DNA of 64,000 nt from Steromphala cineraria (lineage: Eukaryota; Mollusca; Gastropoda; Trochida; Trochidae), in NCBI GenBank assembly GCA_916613615.1, contig OU744726.1, positions 58,358,987-58,422,986 on the forward strand, written 5' to 3'. This document shows positions 53,142 through 62,641 of the stretch, one piece after another. The translations under genes were made by a program, and so were the position numbers. The notes beneath the pieces were generated by a model. That model worked only from the letters and a program-made list of their open reading frames with translations. It searched no databases and was not told the DNA's origin. Every line of letters begins with the position of its first letter. Within the stretch, counting starts at the first letter, position 1.

Positions 53142-53865
53142 AGAGCATATTCATTCGAGGCAAAATTCATAAAAGGCGTTTCTAAAAACGTGTTGATATC
53201 ATATACATGTACATCTTCACTACGCATTTCTGCATAGCTACTGAAAGAAGGTTTCGGCGGCCATCTTGAACGCATCTTGACAAAAACACTTTGGTAAAGT
53301 TACTTTTAGTATGTTATAAAGTACAATAAACCCTACCAGAATCAGTTGAGATACCGTTTTTAATAATTGGGTTTTTTTTAAACTGTACTTAAACCTGGCC
53401 GATATAATAAAGGAAAGTGGATGAACAATATATTTTCATAAATGGTCGCGTACTGCACGTGCACGGCGTGAATATACCGGGAATCCTAGTATACAAGCCC
53501 TGCCCATGGGCTTAATAACGAGTTTTGATTTTCGAGTTTTAGCCCAAGGGCTTGAATTTGATATAATATTTCTCCAATCAAATTGTTCAAGTGTTTTTGA
53601 TGGAATCACTCGTTCAGTATTAGGCTACGATATCGGTATACCATGGTTTCAGACGTAGAAAATGCAAGTCTATCTTTACAGTAGGAAATATTGCGGATAG
53701 TTTGGTGATGGATTTGGTGGTATAGATGGATACGAAGGTGGTTAATATGGCGGATGGTGTGGTGTAGGCAAGTGGATGGATGGTGATGTGATAGTTGTGT
53801 GGTGCCTGGATGGTACGGCTGTTGAGGATTTGGTGGGGCTGATAGGAGAGGCGAATCAGCGGTTC
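53142..53865. other. Spacer without recognised genes
   Basis: G/T-rich GGATGGT-type sequence (53700-53860) leads into the minisatellite. No gene seen. Confidence 0.4.
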
Positions 53866-54205
53866 GGATGGTTATATGGTGGTGCGGATGGTTATGTGGC
53901 GGATGGTTATGTGGTGGTGCGGATGGTTATGTGGTGGTGCGGATAGTTATGTGGTGGTGCGGATGGTTATGTGGTGGTGCGGATGGTTATGTGGTGGTGC
54001 GGATAGTTATGTGGTGGTGCGGATGGTTATATGGTGGTGCGGATGGTTATGTGGTGGTGCGGATGGTTATGTGGTGGTGCGGATGGTTATGTGGTGGTGC
54101 GGATAGTTATGTGGTGGTGCGGATGGTTATGTGGTGGTGCGGATGGTTATGTGGTGGTGCGGATGGTTATGTGGTGGTGCGGATAGTTATGTGGTGGTGC
54201 GGATG
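53866..54205 (+). repeat. 20-bp minisatellite, about 17 units
   Basis: Unit GGATGGTTATGTGGTGGTGC in tandem, with a GGATAGTT variant at 53941, 54001, 54101 and 54181 and an ATATGG variant at 54027. One unit is shortened at 53888. Long open frames across it are artefacts of its 20-bp period. Confidence 0.95.
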
Positions 54206-54365
54206 GTATCAGTAGGAGGTGGGTGAGTAAGTTTTGGTCTACAGAGAGACATATATGAGACAAATACATCATGAAAGTTAAGCAATGTCAGACATATTTT
54301 TCAATAAGAATGAAATGATCGATTTGGTTTTACATATTTTATAAACGTTTCTTGCAAATGCCGTA
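54206..54365. other. Short spacer before the duplicated segment
   Basis: No features recognised. Confidence 0.4.
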
Positions 54366-54505
54366 TAAAACATACATTCAAACATATCCAAACATATTCA
54401 GCATCCGGATATTTGGCAACAAGAGAAAAACAATAAGATTACTTGTGAGTGTGTCATAACGTGTACAATTATTTTTGTACAATTTAACACAAATCTTATA
54501 TTTGC

Positions 54506-54791
54506 CGACTTCAGATCAGAAGATCCATGGTTCGAATCCCGCCAGGGGCTCAGCAACTGTGTCTGCAGTAGAGAACTGTTCTACACGCAGTCAGGTTTGG
54601 GTGCAATGCTACACTGAATTTCAGTGCAGTACCACCCATGATTCGCTAGTTCCAACCGATGCTCGCAGGTTTCACCGCAATACATAGCCACAATAGTGTT
54701 GCGGGCTTTCTCCCTGCAATAATACTAGCAGCCGCTATATAAGTGAAATACTCTTGAAAGCGGCGATAAACCCCACATCACCTCACCTCGC
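54506..54791 (+). mobile_element. tRNA-derived SINE, 5'-truncated
   Basis: Same family as 866-1179, from the anticodon-side GACTTCAGATCAGAAG and B box (GGTTCGAATCCC) to GCGGCGATAAACCCCACAT and CACCTCG. Flanked by an 11-bp duplication CTTATATTTGC (54495-54505 and 54792-54802). Copy 2 of the segmental duplication has the empty site near 60529-60539. Confidence 0.9.
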
Positions 54792-55055
54792 CTTATATTT
54801 GCTGGTCATAATGAAGACCGTTTTGATCGAGAACAACCGACTTTTCTAAACTCTTAGCTGTTTGTTTATTTTATATGTACATGAATTGTATAATGTCGTT
54901 TGATGGTTTTTAACGGTTTTAGGTTCGAACCATCATTTCTGATTTATTTTAACAACTATGTTTTCTATTGAGCCCGTCCTTGTTTCAAAGAAAACAATGT
55001 ACATAACGAGTTACCTCCCTTTACTCATTAATCAATCAGTATCCCATAAAAGCTT

Positions 55056-55664
55056 ATTCTCTCCCCACAGAGGCAACTCAGTCATACCCAAGTTAGCCTC
55101 TGTTCCATTACGCCAAAACCCTGGGGTTCCGGCAGATCGCCCTAGCGGCAAAAAGTTGTAACTTGAGATATCCCCCTTATTTGCAGCCAATGATAACACC
55201 TTTTGGATGTCCACGACTTCGGGAATACTCAACGGTCGCTCAGTGACTTTCAAAAGAATCATGCCTTTAGGTTTCTTTTTCATTAACAGTGTGAGTCTCA
55301 GAGAGGGAAACTATTTCAAAATCAGATATGTATAGGGTTTTTCATTAGAAACATATTGTTTTATAATTGTGTAAATTGTTCTTCGTTTTATGATAAATTG
55401 TATTTTAATAATTCACCAAATAAAAACCAATGAGAAGGTAAAAAGCGATTGTTTTGTAGAAGGAAGAGTTATCTCCCTTTGATGCGGATCCACACGGGAA
55501 TAGCCGAACTTTTGCGAATGACCACTTTTGAAACGGCGTCGCTGATTGCACAACTAACTTCGATTGCCTCCAATCAGATTTCTACCTTTCTATCCCGTAT
55601 GTTAGCCGTAATAGAACAGAGGCCAATTCAGGTATGACTGAGTTGCCTCTGTGAGGAGAGAATG
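55056..55664. mobile_element. MITE with ATTCTCTCCCCACAGAGG ends, copy 1
   Basis: The left end ATTCTCTCCCCACAGAGGCA ... GCCTCTGTTCCATTACG is inverted at the right (CGTAATAGAACAGAGGC ... TGCCTCTGTGAGGAGAGAAT). Flanked by an exact 10-bp duplication ATAAAAGCTT (55046-55055 and 55665-55674). Long terminal repeats and a 9-10-bp duplication suggest a MULE-type element; this is inference. No transposase. Confidence 0.8.
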
Positions 55665-55674
55665 ATAAAAGCTT

Positions 55675-56505
55675 AGAAGAAATCAATTCAGATCTCATAC
55701 ATGTACGTCTTTACAAATAAATAGCAGGTTTCGTTTCTTGGCAAAATACAACGCTAGCGTTAATATATATTGAATTAATCTTAGAGAATGGTGTCCATAG
55801 CTACCTACTTAACCTTTATTAATGTGTAAGTCTTTAAAGAATTCTTATATACTTTTTAGACAACTACTGGCTCCGGGTTGTACACTTGTTCCTACCTTGA
55901 TAACTTCCTGCTTGCAGCGACACCTAGCGGTTGATTATAGCCTACAGAATTGGAATCAATATTCGTTTTATAATTATTTTGAAATAACATATTTTCTTGT
56001 GTAATATTGGTTTTATTTTAATTTTGATCATTATAATACACATGTATTTCAAATATGCGAGTCGTCGTTTATGATAAACTCCCCAGTGCGTAAAACAATA
56101 AAAAAATGTCTATTTCTCTAAAGATAATCCTTAACAACACAATCTGTATTTCAATGCGTTAACTAACTTAGCTGAACGGTTTTTACCCCAAAACATATTT
56201 GCAATTGACTTGTAATTTCTCAGTAACATAATAATCATACAGACTATTCAAAACATTATCCGTATTTAAGTTGTATATTATGTCCAAAAATAAAATGATG
56301 TCTATAAGCGGGGAAGGGGTATTATGATTTTAAGTGCGCTTCTTTCGAATGTCACTATGATGAGGTATGTATTATTACACCCCCTCAGCGGTTATATCCC
56401 TTCTTTGTTCAATTTGTTTTAACTCAAAACTACCTTCTTAAGGGTGTTTACCCCTAACATCCCTTAGGAAGTTATTGCCTTTATTTTAGTTGAATGTTAT
56501 GTTAG
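55675..56505. other. Shared part of the segmental duplication, no gene seen
   Basis: Corresponds to 60760-61345 and 61704-61770 in copy 2. Only short unsupported open frames (for example 55822-56004). Confidence 0.4.
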
Positions 56506-56670
56506 GGTTAAAACACGAGAACGAGGTTATGCTTGGGATTTCAAAACCTGAGGAAAGAAAGCTGAGCGGAAAGTAAGACCGAAAGCGAAGCTTGAGGTCT
56601 TACTTCCCGCGAGGCTTTCTTTCCGAAGGTTTTGAAAACCCAAGCATAACCGAGTTCGAGTGTTTTAACT
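56506..56670. repeat. Long hairpin
   Basis: The left arm (GTTAAAACACGAGAACGAGG ... AAGTAAGACC) pairs with the right arm (GGTCTTACTTCC ... ACCGAGTTCGAGTGTTTTAAC) around GAAAGCGAAGCTTGA. The centre resembles that of the hairpin at 9768-9909. Absent from copy 2 of the segmental duplication. Confidence 0.8.
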
Positions 56671-57190
56671 AACTTAGATGCCGTTATTCACAACCCGTAA
56701 TCTTTTGTCCATATTGTAGTATTTTTAATCATATTTTCAGACTGATCATAAAAATTGAGAAAAAAACAACAAATATCAAGGATTCATGTTCGTCGGTTAA
56801 TTTTAACATTTATTATTGGATTACATTACTTTATACTGTCGCTTCAATTCTGAATATAAAAGATTAAAATGAATTTCCTTCAAAAAAAGCATTGTGTTCA
56901 GACGACTTTTTGATATTGACATAGCACATAATGCACGTGCAAAGCATTCTTCGAGGTGTAAGGTTTTACAAATGACAATCGACAAGTCACGTGGTTGACA
57001 CCGTATTTGGATCCTTTAAATTTATCACAAATGAAAAGGTGTAACACTGTTAATATCCATTTTGAATGATTGTATGCATTTAAAATTGGAATTAAAGTGC
57101 AATTGGATTTCCTATTGCTTTAGGGCCGATTTTTTGTACCGAAATCTGATCTTCAATCAATAGATTGTTTAACATAACCTTCACTTCTAA
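56671..57190. other. Spacer without recognised genes
   Basis: No features recognised. Confidence 0.4.
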
Positions 57191-57265
57191 CTGGCCCGTT
57201 AGAGTAGTGGTTATAGTGCTAGCTTACGGTTCAGAGGGTTGAGGGTTCGAATCCCGCACATCGGA
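57191..57265 (+). repeat. tRNA-like sequence (probable SINE head)
   Basis: An A-box-like segment TTAGAGTAGTGGTTATAGTG and a B box GGGTTCGAATCCC about 40 bp apart. The stems expected of a functional tRNA do not close well, so a SINE head is preferred over a tRNA gene. Confidence 0.5.
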
Positions 57266-57299
57266 AGCATTGTAAGTTTTTTCAAGATAATGTGGACTT

Positions 57300-57435
57300 A
57301 GGGGTTAGGTTACACATAGGAATATAAAACCCTTTGACTTTGAAATATAAAAACCTTCCAACCCCCGAGTAGGTGTTACATATGAATATAAAAACCTTCC
57401 AACCCCCCGAGTAGGTGTTACATGTGAATATAATG
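57300..57435 (-). repeat. Short tandem duplication, about 52 bp
   Basis: GAATATAAAAACCTTCCAAC then CCCGAGTAGGTGTTACAT occurs twice (57337-57382 and 57385-57426), with a more diverged partial unit before. Confidence 0.75.
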
Positions 57436-57655
57436 CCCTGAGTTCCCAATGTAAACCCTCCTTAGAGGTTATTACGGGAATACAAGAGACCTCCAAAACA
57501 ATAGACGAAATCCCCGATAGGTTTCTAAGTTCCGTGAGCTCCATTCGCGTAGGTTGGTTATCTCATAACCACCTCGGCCGGTTATAAGATTGTAAACAAT
57601 CGCAAACAATTGGACTTGTAAAATTTGGATTTTTAATCAAACAAGAAAGTTAAAA

Positions 57656-57745
57656 TTTATGAACAACGAAAGTTGGATTCGAACCAGGGACCTCTATGTT
57701 GTCAAGCAGCGCTCGTACCTGTTGAGCTACCGTGGATCCATGCCA
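57656..57745 (-). repeat. tRNA-like core, relative of 16432-17065
   Basis: On the minus strand: CGGTAGCTCAACAGGTACGA (A-box side) and CTGGTTCGAATCC (B box). The surroundings (CCCCCTATAAATATATATTA) parallel those of the repeats at 16.7 and 31.7 kb. Confidence 0.5.
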
Positions 57746-57809
57746 GTTGATGTAAATTTGTGTCATGTTTGGTTTTTATTTCCCCCTATAAATATATATT
57801 AATATTGCA

Positions 57810-58137
57810 ATAAAATAGTTTTTAATGTAAGGAATCAAGTTTTTAGTTCTAAAACCCTAAGCAGGGGCTGTAAGTAGTCTAAAATAGTATTCTTATCAAG
57901 ACATATCAATCCCGCAAAATTGATCACTAAAACGTTTTTCAATTATTTGTATGTAAACCAATTTAGTTGAAACACCGTAATAAAATAGTTTTTATTGTAA
58001 GAAATCATGCGTTTATTTCTAAAACCCTAATATAGGGATATTTTAAGTATTTTTACTTATCAAGAAATGATAAACCCGCAAATTATATCAGTAAAACGTT
58101 ATTAAATTAATTGTTTATAAACAAATTAAGTTGAAAC
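57810..58137 (+). repeat. Tandem duplication of about 165 bp
   Basis: AATAAAATAGTTTTTAATGT ... CTAAAACCCTAA ... AAACGTTTTTCAATTA ... TTTAGTTGAAAC recurs from 57981 as AATAAAATAGTTTTTATTGT ... AAACGTTATTAAATTA ... TTAAGTTGAAAC. Confidence 0.8.
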
Positions 58138-58610
58138 TATTGCAGGAGTCTTCCGCGGGAGTGTAAGTCAAATAATGACCCGTTTGCTTCGGGTTATGGA
58201 AATAACCTCGCGAGTTCGGTAATTATTTTACACAATAGCTCCTTTGTTTTATTCGATAATTCATTTTTCATACCAACTCATTTTGTATGTGAAATGCACG
58301 TGCCGAAGTTTTCATAAAAAAATTCAATAAAAAACATTTTTATGGCTTCAAAATATTTTCCCCTCTTATTTAACACCTCAGTAATGCCATTAATTCGCGT
58401 AAAATATATCAAATTGGCCATTTTAATCGTTTCGGCTAATAGTTTTACGTAACACAATTCACAACACTTCAGTATGGTTGGATGACGCCATTCTGTTTAC
58501 ATTTACGGTCAAGGCCGTTCAAGCGGTGGTGGCTCAACCGTTAACGACAGTCAAAGTATATTTTAATATATTGAGCTGAAGTTACTTACGACTTGACGGT
58601 AAGATAAATA

Positions 58611-59325
58611 TGTTGTATGCTTCCCCCTCGGGTAATAGGGTCTGATGTACTATCTTTGTAGAAATGTTGTATGCTTCCCCCTCGGGTAATACAGTCTGAT
58701 GTACTATCTTTGTAGAAATGTTGTATGCTTTCCCCTCGGGTAATAGGGTCTGATGTACTATCTTTGTAGAAATGTTGTATGCTTCCCCCTCGGTTAATAG
58801 GGTCTGATGTACTATCTTGGTAGAAATGCTGTATGCTTCCCCCTCAGGTAATACAGTCTGATGTACTATCTTTGTAGAAATGTTGTATGCTTTCCCCTCG
58901 GGTAATAGGGTCTGATGTACTATCTTTGTAGAAATGTTGTATGCTTTCCCCTCGCGTAATGGGGTCTGATGTACTATCTTTGTAGAAATGTTGTATGCTT
59001 CCCCCTCGGGTAATGGGGTCTGATGTACTATCTTTGTAGAAATGTTGTATGCTTCCCCCTCGGGTAATAGGGTCTGATGTACTATCTTTGTAGAACGGTT
59101 GTATGCTTCCCCCTCGGGTAATAGGGTCTGATGTACTATCTTTGTAGAAATGCTGTATGCTTCCCCCTCGGGTAATAGGGTCTGATTAACTATCTTTGTA
59201 GAAATGTTGTATGCTTCCCCCTCGGGTAATAGGGTCTGATGTACTATCTTTGTAGAAATGTTGTATGCTTCCCCCTCGGGTAATAGGGGCTGATGTACTT
59301 TCTTTGTAGAAATGTTGTATGCTGA
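58611..59325 (+). repeat. 54-bp minisatellite, about 13 units
   Basis: The unit is GTTGTATGCTTCCCCCTCGG plus GTAATAGGGTCTGATGTACT plus ATCTTTGTAGAAAT, with single-base variants. A single inverse-oriented copy (TATTACCCGAGGGGAAAGC) follows at 59348-59371, closing the array with a foldback. Absent from copy 2 of the segmental duplication. Confidence 0.95.
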
Positions 59326-60167
59326 TCTGAGGTAGGTACATCAGGCCGTATTACCCGAGGGGAAAGCCTACAACGTTGAATGTTATATATCATATCAAAA
59401 TAAATATTATGTCTGTAACTAATTCTTCTTACTAACCCAGAATTAAGGCACACGACGTCGAATCGAGTTGGGATGTGGTCGCGACGTCGTTAAAAATTTC
59501 AATGGTGTAATGTTGTTTCAACGTCAGTAATTTCGACGTCCTTAAAGACGACGTTGGTAATTTTGGCGTTGATTTAACAACGTTGTTTCAACGTCGATAA
59601 CGATATCAAAGTGAGAAAAATTGAATAAATGCTATTAACAGGGCGATTTTATTTATTGCTTTTATCCTGAATAAGTTAGCTTTATCTATGTGCAGTGACA
59701 CAGGACTGACGGCCTACAGGAATAGGCTTTTGGGTCAAATTGTGGCTGAATTTGACATTTGGTTAAAAAGACTACAATAACAAATAACACCAAAATAAAA
59801 CCAAAAAAAACCCGCACTTATTACTTTTACTTTTTTTATATGATCTATTCTTGACTTTGGAAATCTTAGGTTGACATCTTTACTAAAAAAACTTACATAA
59901 ACTACATTTTCCGAGTAAAATTTTAGATAAAACTTCCTTTCTATGAAATGCTCCACTTAAGAGTAACACAAATTCCCTAACGGCAAAAAAAGAATTGTTC
60001 TCTTTTATCTAAAATATTAGTTTTGAATTTTAAACAAATATTCAGTTCTGCGTGAAAGATTGTGCAGAAGTGCTACGCCTTTCATTCAAGGAGAAATATT
60101 ATTCATAAAGTAGAGCATACAATAAATCCACCATGGGTAATTGACCAAAAGTGGCTCGGCGGTGTAA

Positions 60168-60405
60168 CACAGAGGCAGATCAAGTCATGTTGATTTAGCC
60201 TCTGTTCTATTACGCCGAAATCCGTGGGTTCCGACAGTTCAGTTACAACTACATTCGAGAAACCTTGTCATTTGATAAAGAAATTCAAATGTATTGTTAA
60301 TGAAAGTTTTTACCGCCAGGGGAAACTGTCGGAACCCACGGATTTCGGCGTAATAGAACAGAGGCTAAATCAACATGACTTGATCTGCCTCTGTGGGGAG
60401 AGAAT
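60168..60405. mobile_element. MITE copy 2, near-perfect palindrome at the duplication junction
   Basis: CACAGAGGCAGATCAAGTCA ... GGGTTCCGACAGTT at the left and its inverse at the right give about 72-bp arms. The right end keeps GGGGAGAGAAT; the left end lacks its first ~10 bp (ATTCTCTCCC), starting instead at the segmental-duplication breakpoint. Confidence 0.85.
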
Positions 60406-60408
60406 GTT

Positions 60409-62641
60409 TAAAACATACATTCAAACATATTCAACATCCGGATATATCGCAACAAGAGAAAAACAATAAGATTACTTGTGAGTGTGTCGTAACGTGTACA
60501 ATTCTTTTTGTACAATTTAACACAAATCTTATATTCACTGGTTATAAGAACAACCGAGTTTACTAAAATCTTAGCTGCTTATTTATTTTATCTACATGAA
60601 TTGTATAATCTCGTTTGTTGGTCTTTAACGGTATAAGGTTCGAACCCTCATTTCAGATTTATTTTCACGACTATGTTTTCTATTGAGCCCGTCCTTGTTT
60701 CAAAGAAAATTATGTACAAACGAGTTACCTCCATTTCTTCATAATTCAGTTTCACACAAATCTTAGAAGAAATCAATACAGATCACATACGTCTTTACGA
60801 ATAGAAAGCAGGTTTCGTTTCTTGGCAAAATACAACGCTAGCGAAAATATATATTGAATTAATCTTAGAGAATGGTGTCCATAACCTTGATGTATGTGTA
60901 AGTCTTTAAAGAAATCTTATATACTTTTTTGACAACTACTGGCTCCGGGTTTTAGACTTACCCTTACACTTGCTTGCAGCGACACCTAGCGGTTGATCTC
61001 ACGCTACAGAATTTGAATCAATATTTTTGAATATCATTATTTTGAAAGAACAATACATTTCCTTTTGTAACTATGTGGAGTTTTTTTTTCATTTTGATAC
61101 TTATCATATACACGTATTTAAAATGTGCGAGTCGTCATTTATGGTAAACTCCTCAGAGCAAAACAATTTAAAATGTCTGTTTCTCTAAAGATGATCCTTA
61201 ACAACACAATCTGTATTTCAATGCGAAAAATAACTTAGCTGAACACCTTTTCCCCAAAACATATTTGCAATTGACTTGTAATTTCTCACTAACATAATAA
61301 TCATACAAACTATTCAAAACATTATCCGTATTTAAGTTTTATTCAATTCTCTCCCCACAGAGGCAGATCAAGTCATGTTGATTTAGCCTCTGTTCTATTA
61401 CGCCGAAATCCGTGGGTTCCGGCAGTTTCCCCTGGCGGAAAAAACTTTCAACTCAATAAATTTGAATTTCTTTATCAAATGACAACGCTTTTCCCATGGA
61501 AAGGGTGGTTCATATCACGATGCCGTTGCCTTGTTTCAGTAGCCAAAAAGGTGATTTAAGAACAGCGTCGCTGATTGCACAACTAATTTTGATTGCCTCA
61601 AATCAGGCATCTCCCATTCTATCCCACAAACTCGTCGTAATAGAACAGAGGCTAAATCAACATGACTTGATCTGCCTCTGTGGGGAGAGAATGGTTTTAT
61701 CCATGTCCAAAAATAAAATGATATCCATAAGCGGGGAAGCGGTATTGTGATTGTAAGAGGGCTTCTTTCGAATCAACAGCGGTATGTATTAGTTACCGAC
61801 TGAGACCGAGGTGTTCAAGTTAGATAAATCCTCCGTCGAGTTCGGTAATTATTTTCCATAATAGCACCTTTGTTTAATTCGAGTATTCATTTTTCACACC
61901 AACTCATATTGCATGTGAAATGCACGTGCCGAAGTGTTGATCAGACGTTTGATTAAAGTTGAGATGTGGTCGCGACGTCGTTAAAAATTTCAATGGTGTA
62001 ATGTTGTTTCAACGTCAGTAATTTCGACGGCCTTAAAGACGACGTTGGTAATTTTGGCGTTGATTTAACAACGTTGTTTCAACGTCGATAACGATATCAA
62101 AGTGAGAAAATTTGAATAAATGCTCTTAACAAGGCGATTTTATTTATTGCTTTTATCCTGAATAAGTTAGCTTTCTCTATGTGCAGTGACACAGGACTGA
62201 CGGCTACAGGAATAGGCTTCTGGGTCAAATTGTGGCTGAATTTGACATTTGGTCAAAAAGACTACAATAACAAATAACACCAAAAAAAAAATTTAAAAAA
62301 CCGGACTTATTAATTTTACTTTTTTTATATGATCTATTCTTGACTTTGGAAATCTTAGGTTGACATCTTTACTCAAAAAATACTTACATAAACTACATTT
62401 TCCGAGTAAAATTTTAGATAAAACTTCCTTTCTATGAAATGCTCCACTTAATTACGGGAAAACAAGAATTATTCTATTTTATCTGAAATATCAGTTTTGA
62501 ATAAAAAAAATAAATTCAGTTCTGCGTGAATGATTGTGCAGAAAGGCTATGCCTTTCATTCAAGGAGAAATATTATTCATAAAGTAGAGCATACAATAAA
62601 CCCACCATGGGTAATTGACTGAAAGTGGCTCGGCGGTGTAA
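60409..62641 (+). repeat. Segmental duplication, copy 2
   Basis: Tandem second copy of the segment at 54366-60167, ending at the same GGCGGTGTAA sequence (62632-62641). It has its own insertion (MITE, 61346-61692). Identity by eye is high in the 59460-60167 / 61955-62641 block, about nine bases in ten. Confidence 0.85.
61346..61692. mobile_element. MITE copy 3, complete
   Basis: ATTCTCTCCCCACAGAGGCA ... TATTACG at the left, inverted at the right (CGTAATAGAACAGAGGC ... GGGGAGAGAAT). Target duplication of 9 bp with one mismatch, TTTTATTCA (61337-61345) and TTTTATCCA (61695-61703). Copy 1 of the segmental duplication has the empty site at about 56271-56280. Confidence 0.85.

Larger units (their letters stand above)
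54366..60167 (+). repeat. Segmental duplication, copy 1 (with insertions)
   Basis: Matches copy 2 (60409-62641) in order: AAAACATACATTCAAACATA; TGTTTTCTATTGAGCCCGTC at 54957 and 60672; GGCAAAATACAACGCTAGCG at 55739 and 60823; TCCGTATTTAAG at 56260 and 61326; GTGAAATGCACGTGCCGAAG at 58288 and 61916; GACGACGTTGGTAATTTTGG at 59547 and 62038; and GAAATGCTCCACTTAA. Copy 1 is 3.6 kb longer because it carries a SINE, a MITE, hairpins, tRNA-like sequence and a 54-bp minisatellite. No gene is recognised in the shared part. Confidence 0.85.

Noticed and set aside
53868..54215. A 115-aa open frame rich in Trp, Cys and Gly (WWCGWLCGG repeats).
   Set aside because: It lies entirely in a 20-bp minisatellite; several frames are open only because the repeat lacks stops.
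57191..57265. A tRNA gene on the plus strand.
   Set aside because: B box is good, but the arms cannot be folded convincingly into a cloverleaf by eye; SINE head preferred.
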